Source: Trichoplusia ni
Lineage: Eukaryota > Arthropoda > Insecta > Lepidoptera > Noctuidae
NCBI RefSeq assembly: GCF_003590095.1
Contig: NC_039492.1
Coordinates: 7,068,001 to 7,132,000, forward strand
DNA length: 64,000 nucleotides
Direction: 5' to 3'
A program made the position numbers and the translations under genes. Positions 1-13,000 of this stretch are shown in pieces. The notes beneath the pieces were generated by a model that did no database searches, had not been told where the DNA came from, and saw only the letters and a program-made list of their open reading frames with translations. The first letter of the stretch is position 1; every line of letters starts with the position of its first letter.

Positions 1-1304
1 TGGGCGCCGGAGTGACACGTAGCAACGGATTATTTCGACGGACTATTTATAATGTGGGCCTCGGAGACGCGGATTGCGGACGATGGAATCTGCTCCTTTG
101 TCATTGGAGCAACCTGTTCTCTCGGGTTGGAGCTCACGGCGAGCACAATGTAATATAACGGGCCACCTGATTAACCGCCATTCCGGCCGGCTATGCAGAT
201 ATCGAGTGCCGGCAAGCCGCGCACCACCGCCGCCGCCCGCGCCGCGCCGATCACTGATCATATTAATTTCAAATGATAGATTGCCTTTATATTGGTAATG
301 CCTTATTATGATAAAGATAAGAGCATCAAGGTTACTGAACTTTCTACGGCTTAAAATAGAGGCGGGCACGATACTGTACTTGTGTAGATGATGCTCCTAC
401 GATCGATAAAGCACTGTGGGAACGGATCTCACAAGCTCTGAATATTTTTTATATGTCCGTACGTACTCATCATAACCGGCACCATTTACGTTTCCTTCTT
501 TCATTTTTTGTTTCGGGTTTTTCAAGCGCGACACTGTAGCAGGTGAAGGGATCAGAATTTCACACGAGTTATGTTCATTCAGAAACTATTATCTATGAGG
601 AACCTTAGTTAAAACACATTCCGAAAGTTTTATTATAGATTAGTGAAGTAACTGACATTACTTCTCTGGGTAGTCAGATAAGAAATATTGACTCCAGCGG
701 TCTCAAAAAAAGACATATGAAAGTGACGATATATCATACTAGCAGCATAATAAATTCTTTAGGGGTTAATTTCAGCTTATAAGAAAATATTAAAGAAAAT
801 TTAAATTTATTTTTCGTACTTTCGAGCAGGTTTAAAACATTCCGATTCTGAACTACAAAAAAGAACTATAATATTAAATAGTTTTAACTCTCCACGTATA
901 AATCACAACAATTTGTTTACAATGAACTTGTTAAGTAGTTCTCAGGCAAAACAGGAGACGGAATCACCCCTTAATCCCATTCCATCAATATGTAACACTT
1001 GTAAAAAACAGCACCTTTGCAACATCCGCTGTCAATTCTCACGAGACAGGTAGCTGCTTCCGTCGACGCTTTTATTAAACACTCTGAGGATAATCATTAC
1101 AGTGTGCAATGTAGGATATGGTAGCAGTACCGGTCAGGTAACATTCTCGAGCTGTGATTCAAGCAAATTGTATCACAGCTAATGAGACAGGCCTATCTGA
1201 GCTGTAAGCGCAAGGTTTTGATACCGATGTGTTCTAGAACTGGTGACCGAAACTAGGTCAAAGTTCGGGCAAAGTTCTCATTTAATTTATGGAATATTTA
1301 ATTA
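1..1304. other. Intergenic DNA, no gene seen
   Basis: AT-rich except for a CCG-rich island at about 184-252. A CAGGTG box is at 540-545. A short hairpin, AGCTGTGAT/ATCACAGCT, is at 1150-1180. The open frames crossing the island at both ends (43-369) are compositional. Confidence 0.6.
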
Positions 1305-1556
1305 TTATTAATGATTTTGTGGTTAATATTTAAATATTTTCATACAACACCATTATATTCTCAAATTAGGCAAAGATTGTATTATGAGTGCAATATAACA
1401 AATAAACATACCTATATTATAAATTGCGATATAGATTATTATAGAAAAATAACACCCAAATACGGATCAACATAAACATTTGGACTGGGTGGGAATCGAA
1501 CTCACGGCCTCTGTTATAGCAACCAGGGCCAATAATCCACTAGACCAGCAGGCCAT
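1305..1556 (-). mobile_element. tRNA-derived SINE, lepidopteran type
   Basis: Read on the minus strand, 1556-1481 is a tRNA-like head with an A-box (TGGTCTAGTGG) and a B-box (GAGTTCGATTCC), but no good acceptor stem. The body that follows (ATGTTTATGTTGATCCG ..., then CTCATAATACAATC ..., an AT-rich end) follows the layout of abundant lepidopteran SINEs. The head is diverged, so this is an old, inactive copy. The 3' limit is approximate and I could not define target-site duplications. Confidence 0.75.
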
Positions 1557-4500
1557 GTAACCATGTACTAGTTGGGTAAGAGCTTATTTACGAATGAATG
1601 GGCTTATTACAGAGTAGAGTCAGGATAGAGCTTACAGATCAGATAAATACAAGTCGTAATAGATCTTTATATAAAGTATTGAGCAAAGTGATGCTGGTGT
1701 AATGTTCTTAAGTACATTTATAACTTTTAATATGGTCTGTGACTGAATAAATGTAATTAGTAACCCTCAGAACAGAGCCATCCTATCAAATTACCATACC
1801 TGTTTGATTTTCATGAATGCAAATTCCGGGTTGCTCATCTACATGTGCCTACGAAATTATAATATTCACAACGTCTTAGAAACTGTAACAATTAAGTATT
1901 ATTTATTTAAATTATATTCCGACTTATATTTACAAAATATGCACATACGGTTAGTTGCAGTGTTATGCAAAAAATACGTGCATAAATTGCATAAGTAATT
2001 GAGGAAGTAATTTGACAGGTCACCTTAGTACAGGAACGGGTTCACAGCAACAAGTTGTAGTCACGCAGACGAAACGGGGAGCGCCTGGGAGCCGGCTACG
2101 CGCTTATACTGTGCTCGCTCTCCATTGTACACGCCAATGCATGAAAGGACGCACTTTTGTGCATTTTTTAGCGTAATAATTAAAAAAGGTTACGTATTTT
2201 CACGTAAATATTGCTGTGTTTTTTGTAATAATAATTTTGCAGGCTTTGGAAAAGTTTAATTTTGGAAGAGGTCTTGAAACTGGAATTTATTTTATTAACA
2301 ACAGCATATCGTAAAACTAAATATTAAAATGCATGTAAATTTATATAAAAAATATAAAGACTAAAAAAGAATTGTATTGGCAGGATACAGAGCAGGACCG
2401 CACAGAATGGAGAGTTCTCGTTTCGGAGGCCAAGACTCACTTCGGGTCGCTGAGCCGAGAAAGATATTTTTTTTTTTTAAGTTAAAAAAGAATCGAAAAC
2501 TTATTAATACCTCACAGTAGGCCATTTCTGAACAGCACGAGTATGGTTACGCACATGAATATTAGTTGGTCGGTGCGGCGAGGTACTTCCAACCCTCCAT
2601 GCATCCGCGCTCGGTGATCTATTGTTTGCCGGGAGAAATGAAACGAGAAAAAACCTCGTTCCCAAATGCATCGTGAGAATACATGAAATGTGCTCCCAAT
2701 TCACTAAGCTGTGCAATAGTGGGAATCAATAAATATCATGTTACACGAACTGGCCGTCGCCGCACAGCTTCGCCTTGTAAGTCTTGTTACCTACTCGTTA
2801 GTTCTTTCGAATGTTCGCCAATTAACTTTGTATTTTTTCAAGATAAATTCGCAGTTGAATGAATTTTACAGCCTTTTTTTCGTTCAAAATACGAGAAGAT
2901 TAAAGTGGCATTACTTGTTTATTTTTTTTATTAAAACCCATATTTCTAAAATCAGTACAAATTTTTCAATATTTATATTCATATTCTAAATAAATTTTAA
3001 ATGTTGTGGTATACCAAACCGAGAAATACCACATGGGCTCTAACGAGTTGTTTTTTGTTTTCGGATAAACACATCCGTGTTTTTGTATGTTTTTTTTTAA
3101 CTCTAACAAGTGTTCCGTAACTCTCTCAAAAAACAAAGACATTTAAATAAAAAAGTTCCTTCTTAAAAAGTTCAGAGGTAAATATGCGGATGTTTTTTTG
3201 ATCCCAAAACTAGCACCAACTTGCAAAATGTACCTAAACTATACATTGCTACTACACTTCCAGCATCTTTTGAAACCTACAAGAATGTCTGATATAAACT
3301 ATGCCCAATAACGACATCCATCAAAATCGTTATTAAAGGCGCCTTTCAAGTACAAAAGCAGATTAAGAATTGTTGCTTGTATGTATTAGTCCCAAAACAA
3401 GCTATCGTTCGGTACCACCGAATGATATCCGCATAGCGTGCACAGTGTCAAGGTGAGGGGTAGCGTGGCGCGGTGGTGGCGCGTTGGTGTTGCGCCACGG
3501 TGCGCACGCGCCGCCGCGCCGCCGCCTCTCGCCTGACTCATGCCCAAGGATTCCTGTTTTGTACCGACCGACCACCACACCACTATCGCCGTAACATTAT
3601 GCCCAAACGATCTGCCAACGCATTGTCTTTGAACTTACTGTTTGGCGATAAATGTCAGTGCTGATTTACAGTTGTTCAGTCCCGACTACGACTGGCGCTT
3701 GGCGCGCCGTTTTCAAAATAAGTATTACATTAATTTCATAATTGGTCTCCAGATTATTATACAGGCCAGACTATTTTTTTCGTTGAACAAACGTTTTAAA
3801 ATAAATGATCCAACATAATTGTTGGTGTTATCAACATGGAGATTTTGTTTTCAAGTAGCGTTGGTCTGAAGTTATGGATTTAAAATTATCATAATAATTG
3901 TTTAATATTAATTAATATAATTGTTTAAACCAGTTAACAACTACCGTATATAATAATAAAAAGGTCATGAGATCTTAACTAAGCTCAACCCACACACGGT
4001 GTTGCAAATGCACACTATTTGTATTCGGAGCCCATACACCACACTGTTCATATTATTTTCTCGACTAGATATCATTTGTCACAATTAAAAGTTTGTCATT
4101 CACCCAATATAGTATTGAGATGAATCTTGACTTGATTTATATATCATCATAAAATGTTGGCGAGTGCGACGGCTGATGCGTGGAGACGCGCGCCTGCGCA
4201 GGTACACTACGTAGCGATCTTGATTAATATTTATGATTCAATTCTTTGTACCTCTCGTGAATTACATATGACAGTGCGGTACACAGAGCCCGGCTGACCG
4301 TAATTTGATAAATCGGTTTAGGCAAACTCTTAAGTATTAGCGATTCGCAACGCATTTCCACGGCCTGAGGTAGGTGTTCAAGAGTCGTAAAATCAACATA
4401 AAGCATGATTAAATGTAACAGTAAATAACATATAAATAAATTTATATTTAAAATTGCTTTCACCTATTTATTTCGTCGTCTTATTTATGTCGTCGCTGGA

Positions 4501-6787
4501 AGTGTGTATCCGCGAGTCCGTCCGAACGGACTTCAATTTACAGCGCGCCGTCGTTTCCATTTTCGTGTGTATTCCGGGGTAAAATGCCCCTAAAAAACCC
4601 TTGAGAAACGTATGGAACATACAAAAAAAAATAACCGATTTGATCAATTCATTTTTGAGTTATGCTGTTATATCAGTATAAACACGTACACACTTAGACA
4701 CACAATGCATTTAATTCTTATTTTAAGTTCTTCGGCTTATTGATATGAAAGTAACAATTGTCGCAGCTTGCTGCAGCAGCCCACCCACTTTGCGTCATCT
4801 GATAGAACAACTTTCTCGGTTTTTTTGTTCAATTTCAAAGGGTAATCCAATCTGACAAGCACGAATGATTTGCGACAATTGTCAATCATGTACCTACTTA
4901 CAAATAAATCTGAGATGCGAATAATTACCTAAATACTTATGCAAATTCTCGCACGTGGTGCCATTAGAAAGTTGGAAGAAAATAGTGGGTTGTACTGAGT
5001 GATGGACAGATGATAGGTGAGTGTGGAGTGTCGACATGGAAGTCCGGTCGTCATGCGGCATCGCGGTGTGCGCGGCCGGGCCACGGTAGCCGGGTCTCAT
5101 AAACAAACGCTCCTGTTTGACAGATACAATCAGCGTCCGCGCGCCGACGATTGTCAGCGCTCCATTCTATTGTGACAGCCCGAACTATGCCAAAAAGAAA
5201 AGTCATTACAATTAACCGGTTACATTTTAGATCACTTAAGTATAACACTAGACGAATAAGGTGTACATCTACGTGCTATATCTCTAACATGCTGCCATGC
5301 ACCGTTCATCACTTATGAGACTGTCACTACAAATAAGGTAGAATTTTTCATGAGTGCCAGTATTGATTTGTGAATAAATTGTAATTGTTTTTAAAGATTA
5401 CAAAACTGCCACCTTTTAGCTAGCAACACCAAAAATGGTATTATAATATTATAGATTGTCATCCTAGGTTTCCAGCGGCATGGTTCACAGGAAGCCAAGC
5501 CATGTCACGAAGTGCACCCATAACGTTTAGTCTTATCATAACGTCCTTTGTTTCATACAGTCAACATTTATACTCTAGATTTACGAGATAATATTAGAAT
5601 TACTCAGTATTTTATGTGAGAAGAGAACTATTCAGATATCAGCACAAGTGCATAATGTCTAAAATTTATGTCCGGTTTCAGGAGGACAGAAACAAAGGTT
5701 TTATTAACTATTATTATCAACACAATGTAATATTTAATGGTAATAAAAGGCTCCGTTAGCTTGTTATTTATGGGTCGATCGACTACCGTCGGCGGTGACG
5801 AAAGCAGACCACGTCGTGATCAACAGCGCTCAAAAATCAATGCTAAACACAGTTGTCTCAAGCTTATCTTTACGACTGGATTGTACGGGTACCCACTTAC
5901 AACGGAATTTTAATTCATCATGAATTTTTTGTCTTATCTGACCTATTAAGGTTGTACCAAAGAGTATTTTATAAATAATGACTATAGTGTCGCATGATGG
6001 TATTTGAAACGTATACCGGATGTTATATGCAATGTCACGCGTAACAATTTATTTTATTGTATTTCTTTTCTTCGACTGTGATTTTAAGTTACTGTCCCAA
6101 AATTAACACCTGTTAAATTCCTGAATAATTTGAAAGATCTTGAAAATATTATTTTCTTATGCTTGGTTATTCTTTAAAATAAAAAAATGCCCATTCATGT
6201 CTGATTCTGACTTCAAATATCAAATCGATAAGTACCTCTACTTGGTTTGGATACAAATGATATTTGAGTATATTGCTACTTACAAAACTAATTCGCACTA
6301 AACGTTATTTATTTTACTACATTGACCTACTTAAAGCAGGTGCCTTCACGTGTTACAAGCTAACTAGAAAGCTGCAACTTGCTACAAGTCGGTAGTTAAA
6401 CGTACAAAATGTATTAGTGCGGTGCTTGTAATCGATCGACTAATAACCTGTTGCTAGTTACGCGTAGTCGTGACCTTTACCCTATCATTCACTGCGGCGC
6501 TCGTTAATGGTTTTCATTAATAAAACACTCATACATATATAATATGTAGTTGTATTAAGAGTTTGTATCACTGTTATATCCTTTAATTAGAATATGGTAC
6601 ATAATGTAAGTTTTCAGATAACTTGTAACTGTGACTATGAATTAGGGTATTTAAAAAAAAAATAAGTCTCAACATTAATACCTTTTCTTTTAATACACGG
6701 CCGCGCCTCAGCTACTAGGTACTTCGTAATTTTTGTAGTTGTAAAAATAAATAGATCAAAAGAACTCTTCATAACAATAATTATAAG
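1557..6787. other. Intergenic DNA with GC islands
   Basis: No supported gene. GC/CpG-rich islands lie at about 2040-2110, 3440-3545 (many GCGCC and GGTGG words), 4165-4205 (ending in CCTGCGCAGGT at 4193-4203) and 5040-5160. The rest is AT-rich with short open frames only. Confidence 0.6.
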
Positions 6788-6792
6788 AAAAA
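6788..6792 (-). terminator. Pol III terminator of tRNA-Ser
   Basis: A run of five T on the minus strand, 7 bases after the mature 3' end of the tRNA-Ser gene. Confidence 0.8.
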
Positions 6793-6799
6793 GTCCTCT

Positions 6800-6881
6800 C
6801 GACGAGGATGGGATTCGAACCCACGCGTGCAGAGCACATTGGATTAGCAGTCCAACGCCTTAACCTCTCGGCCACCTCGTC
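6800..6881 (-). tRNA. tRNA-Ser (anticodon GCT)
   Basis: The reverse strand reads as an 82-nt class II tRNA. It has a GACGAGG/CCTCGTC acceptor stem with discriminator G, an A-box GTGGCCGAGAGG, an anticodon loop around CTGCTAA giving GCT, a long variable arm and a B-box GGTTCGAATCC. No intron is seen. A T5 run just past the 3' end (6788-6792) is the Pol III terminator. It decodes AGC/AGU serine codons. Confidence 0.96.
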
Positions 6882-8785
6882 ATGTATGCTGCTTGCTGAA
6901 ACATATATTCTCTAGTACTACCCGAGGTCTACATGTATATGTATAACCTGCCTCTTGATTTTAAAAAGTATATTACCTTATTACCTTATTTTGAATAATG
7001 TTCTGCTTTGAATTAAAAAAATATGTATTAATTCCAGTCAATTTGTTAAGCATTCTAATAATATCAGAGCGGTAGAATGCCAGACGTATTCCCAATGTAC
7101 CTAACTATATAGTTTATGGTCCTAGACTATATTATTGCTGATCATGTGATATCCGGACTGGGTTCTTATCTTTATTGCCATTCTATCTTTGTTCATGTTT
7201 GCCTTCTATCTATATGTCAATTTAAAATCAAAATATACGCATATGAGATGGAATCAATTGTATGGCAATTGTTTATATAGTTCGTTATCTGAGCTTCCGG
7301 AGTAGAGGGATTTGTTCAATGTAAGCATGTTGCTAGTTAACCATTTTAGCGTTTCCTAATAGGTCTCTCCTTACAAAAGTTATGAAGCACTTAATTCTGA
7401 TAAAAAGTAGTAAACCTTATTTGCAAATTTGGTTTTTGTCTTAATAATCTAAGTCAATCAATCTGCTTCAAAAGAGACATTTTTCTGATGAAATCTGAAT
7501 TTACATATATAATGAGGCCGAGCATGACCGGCCACAAAGGTCACAGCAGTCTTCTGGAGCATTCGCTGCATGGCTTAGTAATGCGTGTCCACATTCTCGT
7601 TCGCCACGCACGTACCGCTGCCTTCCCGAATATTTTCTCGTAGGTGATAGAAAAAATCAAAGGACTAATGTTGCGGGGGTTGTTCGCGCACGGTCAACAA
7701 TTTACATTCCTCACGATTTGAGGTCGGCATGCCGCAGGGTCGGGTCGATTTCTACATGACAAAAGAAATCATTAGGAATTTACGGAAACCCGCGTGCTTC
7801 CATGGTGTAATTGTTCAATCCACTGGACTTTTTGTGGAAAAAGGAATGCATTTTCAATTCACGAGGTTGTTTTGTTGTTATAATCTGATGTGGGCCCGAG
7901 TTAAACAAATAGCTTGGAGTAAGGGGGCGGGCGTCGGTCGGCGCGGGCGAAGGATCAGGAGGTCACGCAGCGTGTAGCGGTTGCCAGATTACTGGTGGCA
8001 GCGTCGTGCACCCTCTACCGCACTACCGGAACTATTTGACTTCTGATAGACTTTAGCTTATGTACAATTGACATTAAGCCGATTTACCTATTTTAACGAT
8101 GTTAAATGCTTTGTTTAAGGTAATAGCTTTGACTTTTTGCACAGCATTTTTTTTGTTATTGATATAAAAAGGAATTAAGAGGTATAATTTTTTAAGGCTT
8201 TTTTAGAAAACCATAAAAAATGTGATAGAGAATTATTTTCATTCTGCTTTTGGAATGTTTTCTAAAATGCAGAACAATCAATGTTAAACAAACCAATACA
8301 GCTCATTTGGATTCTGTAGGACTCAGATTTTTAAAGATCTGATGTAGATTGCCCGGAATGCGGTTACATCAGGCTATTGTTTCAGTTTATTGACTTTGCT
8401 GAGATAAGTGAGCTATTAGTTCGCGATCGTTCTCCACAAATTTGGCAATACGTTGGAGTTGCTTCGTGCAGGATTAATGGATTAATGACGAGATGTCGCA
8501 GTAGCGGCCCGGGGCTCGCTCTCGCCGGACACTGGTGTATGATTTGATTGTACCTATATGTAATTATTCTAACCATTCTGTTAGGCAGTTTTTTTGCAAC
8601 GAAGGTATTACTTCTGATTTAAAAGTACCAACTCGGATTCTAGCCTGGCCTAGCCTGACGTAAATTTAATGTCGATCTTCCGGACTTCCTCTACTTTTGA
8701 TACTCTATCTATAGATACCTTTTTTATTCAAGACAGATTCAGGTTGTTCAGATTCATATTTTGTAAAGTATCTTAAAAGGTATCA

Positions 8786-8823
8786 TTAGATATAAAAATC
8801 ATATCTTGATTTTTTATATCTAA
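8786..8823. repeat. Short inverted repeat beside the 8.87-kb hairpin
   Basis: TTAGATATAAAAATCA and TGATTTTTTATATCTAA form a 16-bp stem with one bulged base and a 5-nt loop. It lies about 40 bp before the larger hairpin. Confidence 0.5.
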
Positions 8824-8864
8824 GTCTTAGTATGAAAATCCCCATCCTCACATTCCTCTTAAAA

Positions 8865-8937
8865 GTTGTTTTGTTTTAAAATGAAAGATTAAAAATGTTA
8901 ATATGATTTTTAATCATTCAGCTTAAAACAAAACAAC
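8865..8937. ncRNA. 73-nt near-perfect hairpin (pre-miRNA-like or small palindromic MITE)
   Basis: The left arm starting GTTGTTTTGTTTTAA (8865-8879) pairs perfectly with TTAAAACAAAACAAC (8923-8937). After a 2-nt mismatch, TGAA pairs with TTCA. After one more mismatch, GATTAAAAAT pairs with ATTTTTAATC. About 29 of 32 positions pair around a 9-nt loop (8897-8905). The size and shape fit a pre-miRNA on either strand, but the arm sequence matches no miRNA I remember and is very AT-rich. A palindromic transposon relic is equally possible. Confidence 0.35.
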
Positions 8938-9912
8938 ATCGCTGTTTACCTGAAATATCGTCAAGTTAGAGTTCTAAATTTAATTAGGTATTACGTAACG
9001 GCGATTTGGTAGGTAGGGGAAGACACGCCCACATTTCAGAAAGGGTTGTTAGCGTTACCTAGGTATTATATAATAAACGAACGAGACTGCCCTACACAGG
9101 GCCAAATTCAATAAGACGAAAGTTAATTCATTTAAAAAATATTTTTCATTTTAATTTAACATGACAATCCTAAAATAGATTAATAATAATCAAGATACAA
9201 ACCTAGTATCATACAATGACAAATCATAATTACACGTTTGTATATCACAAATTTTATCTGCACAACGTACAAAATTATTAAATGAAGTTATCTAATACAT
9301 CATCACACTTAGCTTGGGGCTACAAAAACGCTAATGGCGCTTGGACACGTGAACAACTATGGTCCCGAAGCCTTGAACAAATATTAAAAAATGTAAACCC
9401 GCTTTTTTATCTACATCTTTCTGTCTTCTTTATTTAAATGTTTTTATTTTTGTTAAACTACCTGCTAACACAAATAACTAGGCAATAGTATACTTGCACA
9501 AGATTATGTGAGTTCATTTGTTAAATATATCAACCTCTCTGTTTTATTTATTTTATTAAATTTAATAATTAAATTAGGTGTCTCAAAAAAAATCTAACCA
9601 AAAATTGCCGCAAGGATTACACTGAAATTCACTTTTCATTATTTAAATACCGAATCCTAATTGCAAGTGATTCTCTTTTAACACATTTGTGAAACTTGTA
9701 TCACTTTATTTAATCATGCTAATTATTGGAACCAGTGAAAATAATCGTTTTCTATTAGGTATTATTTTATTGCTCCTATTCATGGTAAAAAATGCTTTAA
9801 TATATAATCATACATAATATTTGTATATGATACAGGTAAAAATAATGAAAATACCAAAATTTTATCAACAGGAACATTAGTAATATAATCCAACCACAAA
9901 AATAGAAGTGCT

Positions 9913-9917
9913 AAAAA
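9913..9917 (-). terminator. Pol III terminator of tRNA-Ile
   Basis: Five T on the minus strand, 3 bases beyond the tRNA-Ile 3' end. Confidence 0.75.
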
Positions 9918-9920
9918 GAA

Positions 9921-10012
9921 TGCTCCAGGTGAGGCTCGAACTCACAACCCCGGCATTGCTCACGAACACTGTCTTATAAGTACCGTGCGCTAACCAATTG
10001 CGCCACTGGAGC
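9921..10012 (-). tRNA. tRNA-Ile (anticodon TAT) with an 18-nt intron
   Basis: The reverse strand reads GCTCCAG ... CTGGAGC plus discriminator A, with D-arm GCGCAATTGGTTAGCGC and a T-arm containing GAGTTCGAGCC. The anticodon stem is CGGTA/TGCCG and the loop begins CTTATA, giving anticodon TAT. The gene is 92 nt against 74 for the mature form, so about 18 nt of intron lies one base 3' of the anticodon, the canonical position. Introns in tRNA-Ile(UAU) genes are common in animals. T5 at 9913-9917 is the terminator. It decodes AUA. Confidence 0.95.
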
Positions 10013-13000
10013 GATGCTCGGGCTGTCGAAATTACAATATACTTGCCACGAGCCCCCTCCCGCCCCTCGACCCTTGCCTCTTGCCGCTCTATCCATTCAT
10101 GAGGAAGTCGAGTAGTTGAATGACTAACAATATTGCGTCATAATTTATGTAAATGATGATTTTACAGCGTTGGCAACGAATCATGGTCTTTAACACATGT
10201 CTGATAAGCAGTTATATCAAATAACTTTAATTGTTACTAATGGAACCACTGAAGCGGTGAAACCGCTTTGTTATCTTGTATCTATGTACACCAATAGTTT
10301 ACATTTGGCACCGAGTTGTTAGAATTTTATCACAGTTATTTTTTTGTTATTGCATCGAACTGTACTTATTATCTTTTAACAGTTTATGTTGTAATTCACA
10401 ACAATTTATGTACCTACCCAATTACGTATGCTATGTAGATTTAACTTATAAAATCGAAATCGACTGATTAAATGAACCAATTTAAGGAAGACAGTGAATA
10501 AAGGTAAATTCGTTGACGAGGCCTTAGCCCAATTGTGGGCCAATGTAAGTTGACTATAATATTATAGTTACTAGTAGCAATTGGATACAAGAATAAAATA
10601 ATTTTGATTAGATAATTAAATATAATTGATGAAGGTAGTTACCGATATAATAATTTATTTCAACAGTTACAATTTATTGAATTTATATTATGGGAGAATT
10701 GGAAGGTATCACGTATGTTGAAACAAGTAGCAATTAACACCGTTAATTAACATAACTTTGTTTCTGTCTGTACACAAAATAGATGCGTATTAGGAATCAA
10801 AGAGGTTTATCAAATAACCGACTTTTTATATAAGGTATTGAAAGAGGTAAGTAGGTACAGTTTTTGATTATGTATAACAAAGAAGGTTGCATTGTGTAAA
10901 CAAAAATGTGATTTATTTTGATTATATTGAAATAACGCTGTTCACCGTATCGTAATATTAATTATATCATAAAACAGTCCTTATTCTCATTTTTTTTTTA
11001 TAATTTGGAAGTTTTTTACCATCCATGATCCATGGTACACTTTATAGCGCTAGCTATACTCAAAGATTTAGCGAATACAGTTTCATAGAACTGTTAAAGT
11101 TGTAACGAGTAGCCGTGCAGCCCGACCCGGCCGAGCCGGCAGCGCTCCGGCGCGCGGCGCACACCCGCGCTTGCGGCCATTCGATTAGCGCACCACAATG
11201 ATATGTTAATGGCCTATCGAGAAATACTTATAGTTTATTGTTCACCGCACATCCTGCTACCAGCCAGAGAAACATCGCTGCAAGCACCATTACCTATAAA
11301 GTTAGTACTTAAGCTCCCTTTACCTATAATTATTTCGTTCCTATGTATGCAATATCGTAAAATGTAGCTATGTATTTACATTGAAAACAATCTATGAATA
11401 CATCAATAAAACCAAACAAACTCTTCACGGTTCATTACAGCATTGTAAATGAAATAACTCCTGAATCGATTTTATCTTAGTAACAGCATGAAGATCATAG
11501 AAAAACCTAGCTGTTTTTTTCAGCGAAAGTCACTTTTGTAGAACAGAATTTATACCCGCATTAACACAGTGCCGTTGTGACTTAAGAATCATTAAATAAA
11601 CAGAGTTAAGAGTACGTAACCTCCGGTTCTTGTGTTGTGAACTGTCTGTTAAAGTCAATTAATTTAGTTAGTTATCGACGTTAGTTAAATAGCAGCGTTG
11701 ACCATTGTGAACCGAAGGTATAAGAGGCATCAAGTATCTTACAACTTCAATTAAACCTCAGATAAGCACGTGTAACGCAATTCATGCAAGACTTGCGTCG
11801 ATTGAGGCGGGCTAATGGTATTGAGTAGAAATATCGAGCGGCGGCAAACTGACTGATCAGACCGATTGAGCAGGACAATTGCCCTTAATGAAAGTAATTA
11901 ACACGACGCGATCGGCCGGCATCGATAGCGGCCGCCATGCCACGTTGCGCCTGCGCACCGCTGTTCAACTGGCCGCACGCCCGACACTACAATATGAGCC
12001 TAAATCAACCCACACATGCTCAGATTTAATTACAAAATAAATCACTTTTCTATTACTACTAATTCACTCGATACCGATGCTAATAATTTACAAGGCGCTA
12101 AAGATGCCAAAGCTATGCTCAAGTGTCACAAACCATCATATTCTGTGTTGTATTAGTATTATTGATATTGTTCTCGACGTAAGGTGTAAGTTTCTCAACG
12201 CAATTTCAATTGAAGAACAGGTAGAGGTGCTCTTTTTTTCTGTGCTCATTCAAGCCGTTCAAATGCCCAAAATCAGCTGATTCAGGTAAACATAATGTTG
12301 AAAGAGTATTGGCATTGGTTTGGTTAAGACGATTTAGAGCAATGTGCTGACTGCGTGAGAAAGTGGGTTTTACTCAAATCATAATAAAATGTACCTAAGA
12401 CGGGACGACATTTGAGCAACATAATAAATATAGGTAGAGCTTTCGAGGTTCTCACAAGGTGTAAGTTTAGCCTTCGTAAAGATATTGTATTTATGTGATT
12501 GGACAATTTGGCGTATGTGCAAGCCTGGAAAAAGATGCAAAATTTTGAAGGTCAGCTGGATTACGCTATTATTGTACGATGTAGAACTAGAACCCAAATA
12601 GCACAGTACTTTGCCAGTTAAGGTATAGTCAAAACGGAGGAGAATTGATTTTGTTAGAGCTGTAAAAAATCGGCAAAAATACGCATTCGAAATCCATGAG
12701 GATATACAGGGATAACGACCATTTTTATCTAAAATTAAGACGAAGCTAATAAAACGGAGTAAAAATAAACAAGTCGTACCTATGTAAAACTTGTTATTAT
12801 TGTGACAAACTTCAAATAATTCGTGGAATACGAACGGGCGAGCAATACATTTACCCACCTTTGTTTGCCCACATTTTCCAATATCAAGATGTGTGTAGAT
12901 CAAGGTTACGGCTGCATTTATCTTTTATGGGCACTGTAAATCAAGAACAAATTTATCGATAAAATGGTATAAAGCTAACAGTGCGACTTGTTGATGTATT

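Larger units (their letters stand above)
6882..9912. other. Intergenic DNA between the two tRNA genes
   Basis: A GC-richer patch at about 7905-8035 ends in a CG-rich run near GGGGGCGGGCGTCGG. The rest is AT-rich and includes the two hairpins at 8.79-8.94 kb. No protein gene is supported. Confidence 0.6.

Noticed and set aside
1481..1556. tRNA-like sequence as a functional tRNA gene
   Set aside because: The A- and B-boxes are present but the acceptor stem does not pair and a SINE body follows. It is a SINE head.
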